The notes: a model not told the origin generated them from the sequence alone. 36,578 bases of DNA from Sphaeroforma arctica JP610 (GCF_001186125.1 NW_014040475.1:14771-51348); one strand, 5' to 3'. Counted from the stretch's first letter, positions 18,853-30,335 are shown. Made by a program: numbers and translations.

Positions 18853-20348
18853 GTGGGAGCACAAGTAACACTGCCAGAAAGCGAAACAAAACCAGAAAAG
18901 GCAAATACAATGCCAGTCTCACAGACATCTTCTCGTACCACCACTCCACGCAATGGAGAAGGGAGCATGCACATGGATGATGAGTTTACTCCAGCAAGAG
19001 CTCCCATGGATCCAGTGATGAATAAGTACAAGATAGTCTTAGACAAGACCATCTATGAGTAAGAACAAGATAGTCTTAGACAAGAACATCTATGAGCGCA
19101 ACTTCTACATTGTAGATATACTAGTAGACAAGTTGTATGCACAAACAGCGGACATCAGAGCATTCCACAAACTACGCAAAGCAGTCCACGAACAACAACC
19201 CAAGCGATTGATTCCAGTAATATACGAGTGGTCAGTAGAGCTATATAATAAAGCTATGAAGAACTGTGACAAAAGTGATCACGATGAGTGCATTGCGATT
19301 AGTGGCTATATGAGCGAGTAAACGTTAATTAGATCTCACGAAGGGGACAAAGCTTCAGAACCAGAACTGAACAAACTACTCAAGATCCCTAAGTGGCCAG
19401 TAGGCAAATATGTCAGTATGGCTGATTGTCGTGATACAATTGAGTTTGTATCTGTAGCTAAAGACTTGTTTGCGAGCACAAACATGCCATTGATACAGTA
19501 CCTCTCACTAGCACAAGAGCTGCTCAGACAGACAGACGCAAAGGAAGTATCGCGCACTGCACTCAACAATATACGTAGTACCCAAAAACTTTGGCAAGAC
19601 TTCATTGATGTGGAAGACTACAACATATTAATCATTGACAATCTACGTCGCACTCCAGTAGACTATCTACTAGAGAAGTGACTCGACGACTTTTATGACA
19701 CTCGTATGAATGTAGAAGTACGGGCCGCACGGTTGTGTCGCACAATGTTTGAGTTGGAGAAGCGTTCCAAGGGCACGGAGAGAGAGACTATCAATTGGCA
19801 ACTCCTCAAAGCATCACGTTACCTAAGTACTAGTCATGTACGGTTTGCAAGCGGAAGCAGACAAACTGATCAAGGCTCAGACAAAACCAGACGGTAGTAA
19901 GGTATTTCATGAGCTCACAGAAGGCATGATCAGACAGGCAACATTACTACAAGCTCATCGCAAGCGTGAAAACAAGCGAGCGAGAAATGCAACTGTTCCT
20001 GAACCGCGAGCCAATCGCCCAAGACTGGAGATCCCTCCAGGGGATCCACCCAGAGGTGGGGGACCACCGAGAGGGGGTGGCCCACCAAGAGGTGGAGGTC
20101 CACCAGGAGGACAAGGCAGAGGTCGTCCCATAGGACAGGCCACTGACACCCCAGCAACACGAGGACCACGACCGTGCCCACACTGTGGTATAAACCCTTC
20201 ACCACATGCGTTCAGCAAGTACCCCAACAAAGCGGAAAACAACCGTTTCAGGGCAGATCGAGCAGAGAAACAGAACCAAACCGTCCATGTTGACCTGTTG
20301 GCCAATATAAATGGCAACAAGGTGCAAGAGATGGATGAAGATCTATGA
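18853..20348 (+). pseudogene. A1 gag region
   Basis: Several open segments (18853-19062, 19055-19321, 19418-19681, 19706-19897, 19836-20348) resemble A3 gag in order. The last segment has an RGGGPP-type repeat (about 20040-20115) typical of RNA-binding disorder, then a zinc-finger-like CPHCGINPSPH. It is the structural region of a chromovirus and is broken in several places. Confidence 0.75.
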
Positions 20349-20469
20349 AAAGCTTGGTGGTCGGAGGCTAACATGATAAACATGGTAGACATTGTGAATG
20401 CACACACTGATGAAGAAACGTTGTTAATAAATGCGAATGATATTGCTTACACACCCATTTCTTTACTTA

Positions 20470-21400
20470 TAAATCCACGAGACCAAAGATTGCGCATAGA
20501 CATACAATTAATGGCACCACATATAATGCACTAGTAGATTCAGGAGCACAACACTCTTGTATGGACAGAAGTGTAGCAACTGAACTATACTCGCACAATC
20601 AGATGCAAGAGTACAACGCACAGGTTCCACTGAAGTATGTGATATAAACTACGGGAGGCAGAAAACCCTCAAACTGCTTCGAGATACTTGACCTCCCAGA
20701 CATGAAATCACCAATTCAATTAGGAATGGACATTCTACCATACTTGGGCATATACTTAGCAGGGATAATTAACCTACAATTACCAACAGATGTCAAGTGG
20801 GCATCACTTCTTACACCACATGAAGAAGACCCTAAACATGAACAGGTGTAAAGGATTCAGAGAACCACTATCAGACTTGTTCGAACAAAATGGTCAGATA
20901 CCACCAGATGTACACTGCAATCTATCAGATTCAGTGGTAGAGATACCAAGTCAAGAGGTCAAAGCCGAGAATATTCGTCATGCTAAAGTGAACTTTGTTC
21001 CACACAAATACATCCCACAAACAGATGAAAATGTTCAGAAATGGGTCAAAGATGGACACATATACAAAAGAACAACATCCACACAAGTGAACCTGCCACT
21101 ACTATCCACAGGAGAATTTGAACAGACAGGTCTGTTAAAGAAGGTATGCACATGTTTAGACTAGAGAGAAGTAAATTATCAACATGAACAAGACAAATTT
21201 GTTTTACCAAAGATAAAGGAAATACTCCACAACCTACAGGGTGCGCAATTCTTTTCTAAATTAGACTTAACAGGAGGCTTCCACCACTTTGAAGTACATG
21301 AAAATAGCCAACACTTCTTCACATTTTCATAGAGAGGAGCGCAATACTCACTCAAGTCAGCTCCATTTGGACTGCACTCGGTAGCAGCACAATTCCAAAG
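20470..21400 (+). pseudogene. A1 protease and first half of reverse transcriptase
   Basis: The protease core VDSGAQHSC lies near 20530, and the family block LGMDILPYLGIYLAG (about 20722-20765) closes the domain. RT blocks follow, including KLDLTGGFHHFEV (about 21258) and SAPFGLHS (about 21359). Minus-strand A2 carries the same protease end near 25950-26345. It is broken in several places. Confidence 0.75.
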
Positions 21401-21401
21401 A

Positions 21402-22703
21402 GTGATGGCCAACCTCCTCATTGACATCAAAGGGGTACAAGTATATGTCGATGACATAGTCATCGCTGGTATGACAGAAGAAGAACATAGACAAACAGTA
21501 CGCGAAGTCGTCAAAAGACTTAATGCTGCTAACTTCAGGCTAAATCACAACAAGTGTGCGTTTGCGGTCAAGACAGTCAATATACTAGGCGTCAAAGTAA
21601 CCACCAAAGGGCTCAAAATAGACTCTGAGAAACAGAAACGCATGATTGACCGGCCTTTACCAAGAACCAAACGTGACTTACATCGAGCAGTCGGTCTAGC
21701 AAATTACATACGAGACCACATACCTCAGTTTGCACACATAACGAAACACTTCCGCAATCTCATGAGAGGCAAAATGAATCAAAATATAGCCAATCTTTGG
21801 ACACCAGAGCTCATTAAGAAATGGGAAGAACTCAAAGATGCCATTGCATGCTCAGCAACTTTGGCGTACGCAGTAGATGGAGTACCATTTCAGATCATGA
21901 ACGATGCAAGTGACTATGGCATAGGAGGTTGTCTGTTCCAAATTGTAAATGGAGTCAGAAGAGATATACTCTTTTTCTCAAACGGGCTCAACCCTGCACA
22001 ACCAAGATATGGGACAAATACTAAAGAGTTGTTAGCACTCGTATACAGTCTGGAACATTTTTCAGAATACATCAAAGGTGGCGATATACCATTGTGGACA
22101 GATCACAAAGCGTTATGCCAGATGAACAAGCAGCAAACGCTGCATCCTATGCTCGCGAAATGGATAGCGAAAACTTTTCATCACCACTTCACTATCATAC
22201 ACGTGTCAGGCAAAGATAATGAAGTTGCTGACATATTGTCACGACTACACGAAGACACATTCTACATCAAAACATTGAATGTGTTGAAAGAAGCCAATGA
22301 GCACATACACAATGGTCAAGAATGCGCTGACCTAGAAACAAACATACCCATCCTAGTGTCTGCCATATACAGGAAACTACATCCACGGCGCTTTCAAGAT
22401 GCAGAAGGCCTGTTCGGTAAATTCACCATCGATTTATTTGCAGCCACACACAATGCTCAGACCGTAAAGTTCTACACCAAAGAACAAAACGCGCTCCTAC
22501 AAAAGTGGGGAGATGAAATAAATGCATGGGCGAATCCTCCCTGGGAACTAATACCAGACGTGTTAGACAAAGTCATAGAGGAAGCCACAAGCATTACAAT
22601 ATGCGTCCCGTACTACCCAAACGCAACGTGGTTCCCCAAATTGATGTCATTACTTGAACAAGATCCGATGATAGTCGAAAACACAAAAACAACACGCTCC
22701 TAG
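21402..22703 (+). CDS. A1 pol: RT catalytic half, RNase H, methyltransferase-like block
   Basis: 433 residues. RT catalytic VYVDDIVIAG is at 13-22, with FRLNHNKCAFA and ILGVKV. The RT/RNase H connection (RAVGLANYIRDH) is near 98. RNase H is at about 160-280 (FQIMNDASDYGIGG, TDHKALC, ADILSRLH). The block at about 320-425 has FTIDLFAATHNAQ and NAWANPPWELI. In the last, NPPW fits motif IV of N6-adenine methyltransferases. Insert X follows 49 bases later. It is the longest open pol piece of family A. Confidence 0.88.
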   Translation: MMANLLIDIKGVQVYVDDIVIAGMTEEEHRQTVREVVKRLNAANFRLNHNKCAFAVKTVNILGVKVTTKGLKIDSEKQKRMIDRPLPRTKRDLHRAVGLANYIRDHIPQFAHITKHFRNLMRGKMNQNIANLWTPELIKKWEELKDAIACSATLAYAVDGVPFQIMNDASDYGIGGCLFQIVNGVRRDILFFSNGLNPAQPRYGTNTKELLALVYSLEHFSEYIKGGDIPLWTDHKALCQMNKQQTLHPMLAKWIAKTFHHHFTIIHVSGKDNEVADILSRLHEDTFYIKTLNVLKEANEHIHNGQECADLETNIPILVSAIYRKLHPRRFQDAEGLFGKFTIDLFAATHNAQTVKFYTKEQNALLQKWGDEINAWANPPWELIPDVLDKVIEEATSITICVPYYPNATWFPKLMSLLEQDPMIVENTKTTRS

Positions 22704-22751
22704 AGAACGGCACAACAGCCCGTGGCAAAATACCATGGGGGGTCACATTAG

Positions 22752-23511
22752 GGAAAATATTATTTATTTCAAAAATGGCAAGTATGTATGATACAATGTA
22801 TGAACATATGGTATGGCTCTCATAGTCGCTGTAGTGGTTCAGGAAAGATTGATGGGAAGAAGTGGTCAGTAAATTCCCGTTTGAAGCTTGGGCCAAGTGA
22901 GTCGACAATGGAAGATATGTGCTGAGTCAATTCAAGCCGGTGTTGACAAAACACTGTTACTATCGAATGTTCCATATATTTGCTTGCTGACCTACTAGTG
23001 GTACGGATCGGGTCTGCGCCGTGTAGTGCCGCGGAATGGGTTAGTGCAGAGTACGAAATACCGAGAAGGACCAGGTTATCCGTCATAATCCGGTCGAAAA
23101 GCGAGGATGGGGGTAAGCCAATGCCGCACCAGACCACAGATGAATTCGGTATGTGTTGGCTGGTCTGGATCGGAAGTATCATAGTCGGAACCAACAAGCG
23201 CGATGATTTGGGTTGAACCGATATTTGGAAGTAGTACTTTAACAGCGTGATTAGCCGGGGTATGGGGAACATCTGTTAATGTGTCAGGGACGGGTGAGGG
23301 TACGGTGGTTCTTCAACATGCTGGAGAAAAGATCCAAGGTGTTCGTGGAGGGTCCAGATACCGTGGAAGTCATGGCACTCCTGTAATTGCTGAAGGAGGT
23401 CAGGACCAATGGGCGGCAGTTTCGGGCCTACCAGGATGTGTCGAATCAGTTGTTGGATGCAGGTAAAGTGGCTGGTAGTGAACTTGTGGCTACCGGGGCA
23501 GACAGGGCAGA
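22752..23511 (-). mobile_element. X: 760-bp insert with 10-bp target duplication, not LTR-like
   Basis: GTCACATTAG stands on both sides (22742-22751, 23512-23521). A2 has the same site once, uninterrupted (6650-6659), so this is a true insertion. No LTR and no terminal inverted repeat were found. On the minus strand it ends with an A-rich stretch holding AATAAATAAT, like a polyadenylation signal. Minus-strand frames include a 150-codon one (22820-23272), a start-less one at 23276-23509 beginning CPVC with nearby His and Cys, and a third at 23076-23317. I recognise none. It could be a 5'-truncated non-LTR retroposon, a copied host transcript, or a Mutator-like element without inverted ends. 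Confidence 0.7.
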
Positions 23512-23521
23512 GTCACATTAG

Positions 23522-24700
23522 TATCCAAGATCGGCACAAAGTCACCATACTTTGACCAAAAACTAACACACCCTGCAGTGAACACTGCGTCCATACACAT
23601 CACGGACAATTCCGCCGAGCTAGACACAATCAAGTATGAAGACTGAGCCACGCTCATAGCTCAACACCGCACAGTAGGTCACTAAACTGTCGATGAAACA
23701 GTAAACAAGCTCACACTAGATGGCCACACATGGTCTAGACAAAAGGAACATGTCAACCAATATATTGAGGGCTGTGTGCTCTGTCTCAAAAACTAAATTC
23801 ACAAAAAGGGATTCCACCCTTTACAATCAATAACGGCCGCATTCCCGGGCGACAGGATACAAGTGGACACCATCGGTCCCTTGATAGACTGGAATAGGGG
23901 CAACACATACGTTCTGGTATGGCTTGATGTACATTCTTCATATGCCATACTAAGACCGATGATGGACAAATCGGCAGCCACTGTTGCACGAACACTAGTT
24001 CCAATCATGCGTGAAGATGGATATCCACCAGTCATACAGACGGATCAGGGCACAGAATACGTGAATGACATACTCTCAAAATCATTGAGCAGGCACCGTT
24101 ACAACACTTAGTGTCCAGACCGTATCAACCCAAGGTAATGGGAGCAAATGAACGCTCACACAGAGACCCCATTCCTTTACTACGGAAATTTGTTGAACAA
24201 AATCCAGGCAACTGGTGCTCACGCCTCCCATTTGTCCAAATGGGCCATAACCTCCGTTCATCACGCAGACACAAATCACCAAGGTTCAATGTCTACTATG
24301 GGCGACGACAAAATCAACTCACCAACTATGACACAACAGTCAGTGCACCAGGTACAACAATACCATGGGAAACACGACTACAGCATCTAGAGGAGTCAAT
24401 ACGACCACAACTAGACGCCAATGTAACACAATATCAAGAGAAAATACGTTCAGCATTTGATCGCAAATACCAAGAGAAGTATGTACACTTCCAAGAAGGG
24501 GATAAGTGATGGTTCGCTTCCTAGGTGAAATGAATAAAATGACTGCAAAAAATGGAGGACCATACAAGACAGCAAGCAAAGAGGGCAACGGATATTTCGT
24601 CCGTAACCTTGATGGAACTCGTGCCCCCGAATATCCCAACTCAGTCAATGATGAGTTAATTGGTTTAGTCAAGAAGGCTAGCGAATCCGAGGAATTTACT
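23522..24700 (+). pseudogene. A1 integrase region
   Basis: The zinc-binding part ends with GCVLCLKN near 23770. Catalytic-core blocks are DTIGPL (about 23860), IQTDQGTEYVND (about 24040) and a GANERSH block (about 24140) giving the D-D-E pattern. The C-terminal part has RRQNQLTNYD and RNLDGTRAPEYPN. In the family this enzyme inserts the cDNA into the genome. It is broken in a few places. Confidence 0.8.
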
Positions 24701-24709
24701 ACCAACAAT

Positions 24710-24900
24710 CAAGTCCAACCATCAGAAGTAACTCAATTCACCTCTATACTAGACCACAGAGAATCCACAAGAGGTGGAGGAACCCAGGATTAACTACTAC
24801 AATGGATAGATGGGGAGCGCACATGGACACATGAATCAGACATCGCAGATCCAGATATTCTTACGATATACCGACAGCGTAAACGACGCAAGCGAAGGCC
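24710..24900 (+). pseudogene. A1 chromodomain-like region
   Basis: Pieces resemble the two halves of a chromodomain: ILDHRES, then WIDGERTWTHESDI with a basic tail (RQRKRRKRR). G1 has a better-preserved counterpart (32992-33210), and A2 has the WTHESDI-type half on the minus strand (about 5300-5240). Chromodomains on integrases steer insertion to marked chromatin. Family A is therefore a chromovirus. Confidence 0.65.
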
Positions 24901-25359
24901 ATCAAGGTCGAAGAAGTCAACAGCAACCAGCACTGATGAACGATCAGCGAGCAACTGGCAGTGCACGAGGCGGGGAACTTACCCAACTTTCACTGACACC
25001 AAAGAACTCTCCCACTTTTCTCACCTTGAAGCATGCTCTGCCCACACACCAGAGGGATAAGGACCAAAGACTCGGTTGAGAGCCACCGTTGAGATGCGTT
25101 TTCCTAAGCCAAGTTGAGATCAACCGAGAGCACAGGCCAAGACTGACTCCGATGAGCGTGATAGAGTACTCCTGTTATTTAGTATAAATTAATTTACTCA
25201 GTAATATGTTAGAATGGTTAATAGCGGCAGGTTTTTCATCTTATGCCCCCTAAGGGACAAGTTTTTCCTTGTACAAAAACACCAACCTCTAGATAATCTA
25301 GTCCTATAAGATGTCACTTTTTACTCCTACGCAGGCTGAGAAGCATAAAATTGAGGAGA

Positions 25360-25692
25360 TGTAGCATCCAGGGGCCAGAATATCAGAAAAGCCAATCCTA
25401 AACCCAAAACCCAGGATCATCAAATACTGAGTTTTGGATCTATGATCCATTATTTCTGATGATAGAGTGATCAGAAATATAGCGGGATTACCGGTAGATG
25501 ATACCGGGACTCCCGCGTGTGAGAGAAACACTTAAGCAAATATTGAATCTAGTGTAGAAAATACTAAACACAAATAAAGACTCAATGCGGGTCCTTCAGC
25601 CTAGGACTTTACCTAGCCTGTAGGATTCGCACTTGAGAAGAGGTCTATCGTTTCTTCTCGTCGTATCTTATAAGCTATTCTCAAACTCTACA
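25360..25692 (+). repeat. 3' LTR of A1
   Basis: 333 bp, TGTAGCATCC to CTCTACA, preceded by a purine tract GAGGAGA (25353-25359). It differs from the 5' LTR at about 23 of 320 sites by eye. A near-perfect inverted repeat (25592-25605 with 25612-25625) sits near its 3' end. Confidence 0.9.
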
Positions 25693-26679
25693 CCACCTCT
25701 TCGCATTTTCATCCGTTTTCGGGATATACTAGTGCGGTACAAAGTTGACTTTGGTGTGCCTCATGTATCTGACATTAATTTCATCTGGGGACACTGTGAC
25801 TGTAGAGCCTGGTAGGTTGCGATGTACGTCAAGAGATACGTTCGCGTTGGTATCTAAGAGGTCTGCAACTCTCAGAAACCTTCTTGTTCATGCTCTGGGT
25901 CTTCCTCATGTGGAGTGAGTAGTGATTCCCATTTTGCATCTATTGATTTAAGTGGATTTACTAATCCTGCAATGTATATACCTATGTATGGAAGGATGTC
26001 CATACCTAGATGTATTGGTGCCTTCTTGTCTGGTAGATCCAACACTTCAAAACACTGACAGCTTTTCTTCCTTCATAATTAATGTTACATACTTGGGGTG
26101 GATAATAGGGTTTTTTAATCCTCGCGTCTGTTTATGCTAGTTGTATGTAGCTCGGTTGCTGTCTGACTGAGATATATAGTTCAGTTACTATGCTCTTGTC
26201 CATACATAATCGTTGTGAACCTCGGTCTACTAGGGCGTTGTATGTGTTGCCATTGATTCGTATGTCAATGTGTAGTCTTTGCTCTCGTGGTGCGGGAAGT
26301 GAGGATAAAGGCTGGCAAAACGTCTGGCCTGACACCCAGGTCAATCATGTTTGTTTCCGCCCACCACTTGTTTCAGGACTCATCGCTATCTGTTATCTCT
26401 TCTATCTTCCCGGAGGTATTGGATAGTCTAGCTACTTGCACATCGTTCTGGACACGCTCCTTCACCTTCTTGTTCTGATCTGATGCCTTCATAGGACATT
26501 GACTAAATCGATGTGGGGCTGGTGACACCACACAATGTCGCCCCTTTCTTCTCTTGGGGTTGTCCTATTAGTTTGGGTTGTATTGGTGTGCCATTTTCTG
26601 GATTGTGACGTTTGGTTGTATAGGTGGTGGCGTTCTGAGGCTCACTGTGCGTGGTGTGGTCAGATATACTCAATAAGGT
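25693..26679 (-). mobile_element. A2: gag-end, protease and RT-start part (fossil)
   Basis: The minus strand carries the family-A protease (YNALVDRGS near 26235, then the block ending WTSFHT-like near 25990) and the start of RT up to the edge of the A1 LTR. It and 4555-7723 are on the same strand and in the order expected if A1 lies within one older element. It ends to the right at the LTR fragment in front of G1. Confidence 0.75.
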
Positions 26680-26864
26680 TTATTAGGTAATTTGAGGTTT
26701 ATTTTGAGAAACGACATAAACCCAGTTTAGGGTTTATGATCAAATTTGTACACATGTCAAATAATAGAAACAATGGTTGATTTATTATTCAATAAAAGTA
26801 CAACGTATCCCCGTGTATGAGGGGAGTACGTTGAGAAACTGTTATCTTTGCGTATTTGACTGCA
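26680..26864 (+). repeat. partial family-G LTR, 5' LTR of G1
   Basis: It matches the minus-strand G2 LTR (4215-4130 plus 2604-2499), including ACATAAACCCAG, the palindromic AAACCC..GGGTTT section and GAGGGGAGTACGTTGAGA. It ends TTGACTGCA. It is followed by TTTTTAACAA, as is the A1 5' LTR. Confidence 0.8.
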
Positions 26865-26938
26865 TTTTTAACAAGCTTACTAGTTGCACTTTATTGGAAG
26901 TAAAGTTAGAACCGTCATAGTATAAGGAAGACTGAAGA

Positions 26939-27484
26939 ATGTCTTACATTTTTTTCGCTAAGATTCGAGAATCAACATTGAGACGATGGGTGAACCCACC
27001 AATGGGTCGCATGAGAAGCGAAAATATATCAACAGGGCCTTTCGAAGCAGACCAACAACTGAAGAGTGAGGATAGCGGGTTTGACAGTAGTGAGCCGAGC
27101 TTGCCATCTTTGTTGTCAAACTCGGAGAGCGAGCCTGAAGATGGTGAAGAAGATGAGGACCACACGAATAAAGAAGTAATCCAAAAACGGGAATCACGTA
27201 ATGAAATACACCGACCAATGAACATGGGACAACAGAGATTGGGAAGATGGTATATGCACAATATCATTAGAAGAGAAAGGATATATGAATATGTAAATAA
27301 GCTTATCCGGCGTCAAGACGAACCACTAACACCATTAAGACGAGCAGCAAGTGAATCTGGAATAACGGCTATACGCGGACATGAACATGACGAAGGAAAG
27401 AATGATGAGCAATCAACATGGGGATTATATACCGAACAAGGTACGTCTCTATGGACATGGAGGAGAAGTGACACGTTACGTTAA
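26939..27484 (+). CDS. G1 gag, acidic N-terminal open segment
   Basis: 181 residues starting 75 bases after the LTR end. Residues 35-80 are Ser/Glu/Asp-rich (SESEPEDGEEDED), and basic RRER/RRQD stretches lie near 115-130. No domain is recognised. Position just after the LTR makes it a gag or leader protein of G1. Composition suggests a disordered acidic region. Confidence 0.55.
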   Translation: MSYIFFAKIRESTLRRWVNPPMGRMRSENISTGPFEADQQLKSEDSGFDSSEPSLPSLLSNSESEPEDGEEDEDHTNKEVIQKRESRNEIHRPMNMGQQRLGRWYMHNIIRRERIYEYVNKLIRRQDEPLTPLRRAASESGITAIRGHEHDEGKNDEQSTWGLYTEQGTSLWTWRRSDTLR

Positions 27485-27680
27485 GATATAGGCAGAATTA
27501 AGTATGAGAGTGGGTACCAATGTAAACGTGTATGTATTGATAGTATGAGTACACGGAGTAGTGTTACATAACGAGCGGCGCAGGATCCTCATGGTCCTGA
27601 GGCACTAGATAACCGACGTGAGAGATTGTCCGGAGTGATCTATTCGCAGCAGCAGAATCAACGATTCGAGGCGGACGCAA

Positions 27681-28417
27681 TTGCGAGAATCGTTGCTGCG
27701 GCAATCATCGCTAACAACTCCAACGACACCAGTGAACCCAATGCCGGTTAATGACAAGGAGTCTCGTCCAACACTGGAAAGTATTGTGGCGGACCGCCAA
27801 GTACTTCACGCGCGGATGCTTAGACTATCCGAGGAGTTGTGTAGAGCAGTCGAGGCGGATGATTTACCACGGGCCGAAGCCCTACGGGGGGGTACTAGAA
27901 AACTTTACAAGCTACACATGAATCTCGCCCGGTAACCTAGCATGAGCTTTGGGAACCGAGAAGCTGGCCATAATGACCGTCGAATAGATACCAACTACAC
28001 AATGCCTTGGAGCGAGACACTAAGGAAGCCCTTTTGGAGGCGTTGAAGAACGCGCAGATCTCGGGGTAATTTTATAGGGTTCGTAGCCATTTCAAGGCTG
28101 AGCAGTCCACCTTGGATTACATTATGTCCAACCACCAGCGGTTAGTATATTTAACACCGGGGATACAAATAACACAGATTTGTTCTCACGAAACTCATGC
28201 CACAGTCGACCTTACGTTCCGTAAGTTGGCGAAAGGACACTCTCGGGTTTCCAACATACCAATTATGGAACAGATGAAACAGCTCATGGAGAATCACAGA
28301 CGTGCCCATAAACGCAGCCAGGCAGATGCAGAGTTCAAGCAAAGTCGTTATTGGAAGATTCTCTTGGCTCCCGAACCTATAAACGGACACTACAACTACA
28401 CACCAACTGGCACTTGA
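27681..28417 (+). pseudogene. G1 gag, middle region
   Basis: Open pieces at 27681-27935 (coiled-coil-like LSEELCRAVEADDLPRAEAL) and 28112-28417 (QMKQLMENHRRAHKRSQADA, basic helical). A following piece contains CGGCQAQ..H....C near 28610-28680 that could be a zinc finger. The order LTR, gag, zinc finger, protease fits a chromovirus. It is broken in several places. Confidence 0.55.
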
Positions 28418-28709
28418 TGGAGACCGACGAATTGTTGCAGCTTCTTAGCCCAGACATTCAGGAGGCACAGACGAGAGCCACTGCGCGGATGTCAAACCGT
28501 CGACCCCACAACAACGATCACCAACGGGGGGACACACAGTTGCAGCGTGCGACACAGACAGCCACCAACCATGGTAACAACGTACACCAACGTCGAGCCC
28601 AACTACGACATGTGGCGGGTGCCAGGCACAGGCGCCACCAGGATTACGGCATATCCCTCGCTGTCACAATTATAAGGCAGCGACACAGGACAACCGTGTC
28701 CAATATCAG

Positions 28710-29207
28710 TTGAACGGTCGCATGTTCCGAGCCCTAGTAGATTCGGGCGCAAACATAAGCTGTATATCGCAGGCATCCGCAGAGGCACTAGGCCTACCAA
28801 TTTTCCCGGCTCGTCCTGATTCATATATATACCTGGCGGCGCGCACTCGGCGACTGGGGACGACGGAGGTTATACCAATTAGATATAGAACGTCCATAAC
28901 GAAAGGTTCGTTAGAATTGATGAATCTGCCAGTAGGAATCGACGAGATCAAAGGGGTGGACATCATTCCTGGATTGGGACTATACTTAGGTGGCCTACAA
29001 TCACCATTGGCTCCTCGGCGACAAGCTCCGGATCTAACCCAGCCTGAAGGCATACGCACGGAACTGAAATCAGTCCTGGAGGTGAACGCGGCGATTACTG
29101 ATAGTACACACTGCCGGTTGGAAGGGAGTGAGGTAGCCATACCGGTTTCTCGAGAACAGGCGATGAATATGCGGCGATCAATGAGGAACTTCGTGTCAGA
29201 CCGGTGA
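28710..29207 (+). CDS. G1 aspartic protease
   Basis: 165 residues. The active-site block RALVDSGANISCIS is at 5-18, and the second conserved block VDIIPGLGLYLGG is near 84-96, matching the A1 block LGMDILPYLGIYLAG. The rest leads toward RT. Family role: cleaving the polyprotein within particles. Confidence 0.85.
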   Translation: MNGRMFRALVDSGANISCISQASAEALGLPIFPARPDSYIYLAARTRRLGTTEVIPIRYRTSITKGSLELMNLPVGIDEIKGVDIIPGLGLYLGGLQSPLAPRRQAPDLTQPEGIRTELKSVLEVNAAITDSTHCRLEGSEVAIPVSREQAMNMRRSMRNFVSDR

Positions 29208-29215
29208 ATACCATA

Positions 29216-30325
29216 TGTAGAAGAACAGGTACAGAGCAAGAGATATTGCACAACATTAGACATCATCTCGGCGGCATATCATCGTCTACCGATTCACCCA
29301 GATTCGCATTACCTGTTCAGTTTCACATATGGACGCCACCAGTATTCATTTACGTCGGCGCCATTTGAATTACACGTCTTCGCCCAACAGTTCCAACGAA
29401 CCTTGAGTACAATATTGGACGCCTTCCCGTGCAGCATTATATTGACGATATAGTGATAACAGGAGATGACTACGAAGAACATATAGCTACGGTTAAGGAG
29501 GGGATACGCCGACTCACAAATCACAGCTTCAAGTTGAATCCGGATAAATGCCACTTTGCAATCGGGGAGGTTATGATCCTAGGAAAGAAGGTATCGGCAG
29601 CGGGTATTGATATCGATTTTGAGAAACAGGCGAAGCTGTTGGATTGGCCGACACCGCAGCGCTACAAGGATAGCATCGGCGTTAGGGTTGGCGAGCTTTT
29701 TACACGAACATCTTCCCAATTTTGAGCACATAGTGGCGCCACTCCGAGAATTCTGCAAGTTGAAACCAAACGAGTTGATTGGATCACGTTGGGAATCCCG
29801 CCACGCGGAGGCGTGGACGGCTAAGAAGACGGCGATTGACAATGCGGTAGCCTTACACTTTCCCGTGGAGGATATACCTCTTAATCTGGAGACGGATGCT
29901 ATTGACTATGACATCGGGGGAGTGCTGTTCCAGTGGGTCGATGAGAAGAAGCACTATTTCATGTTTTTCAGTCGCTCAACCAGGCACAACAGAACTATAC
30001 GACGCCAATAAAGGAACTTTTGGCGCTGGTCTATAGGCTAACCCACTTTCGGGGATTCCTCGACGGACAGCGTTTTGCGGCTTTCACGGACCACAAGGCG
30101 TTAGTTTACATGAACACGCAGTTGAAGTTGAACCCCATGCTCCAGCAGTGGCACGACATAATAGCCCCGTTTAATTTCACTATATCGCATATACCAGGAG
30201 GGGGGGGAATGTACTGTCCGCGAAGGGACAGCGGAAGGTGGCGCACCGGAAGTATTCTACGCCGACTGCTGGCAGCTGTTTCCGAATTACTTTACGCAAG
30301 CACAGAAGATATTCGCCCCCAATGA
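29216..30325 (+). pseudogene. G1 reverse transcriptase and RNase H
   Basis: RT: LDIISAAYHRLPI (about 29258), SAPFELHV (about 29355), the catalytic YIDDIVITGDD (about 29440) and LNPDKCHFA. RNase H: NLETDAIDYDIGGVLFQ (about 29883), KELLALVYRLTHF, FTDHKALVYMN, WHDIIAPFNFTISHI. The methyltransferase-like block starts after it (VFYADCWQLFPNYF). It is broken in a few places. Confidence 0.8.
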
Positions 30326-30335
30326 CGTGGACGTT

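Larger units (their letters stand above)
7724..25692 (+). mobile_element. A1: main family-A chromovirus with nested insertions (fossil)
   Basis: Parts in order: 5' LTR (7724-7736 plus 9314-9631, split by D1), long A-rich leader (9632-10748 and about 17991-18840, split by B1/D2), gag (18853-20348), protease (about 20470-20700), reverse transcriptase (about 20990-21660), RNase H (21660-22260), methyltransferase-like block (22340-22680), integrase (about 23690-24700), chromodomain-like region (24710-24900), purine tract and 3' LTR (25360-25692). It looks nearly full length but is broken at well over ten places. The LTRs differ by about 7% by eye. Both flanks are A2 in the opposite orientation, with no clear target duplication. 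Confidence 0.85.

Noticed and set aside
19930-20407. Minus-strand frames rich in W, S, G and P
   Set aside because: They are antisense shadows of the RGGGPP-type repeat in A1 gag.
22752-23511. X as a Mutator-like DNA transposon
   Set aside because: The 10-bp duplication would fit, but no terminal inverted repeats or transposase were seen. It is kept only as an alternative.
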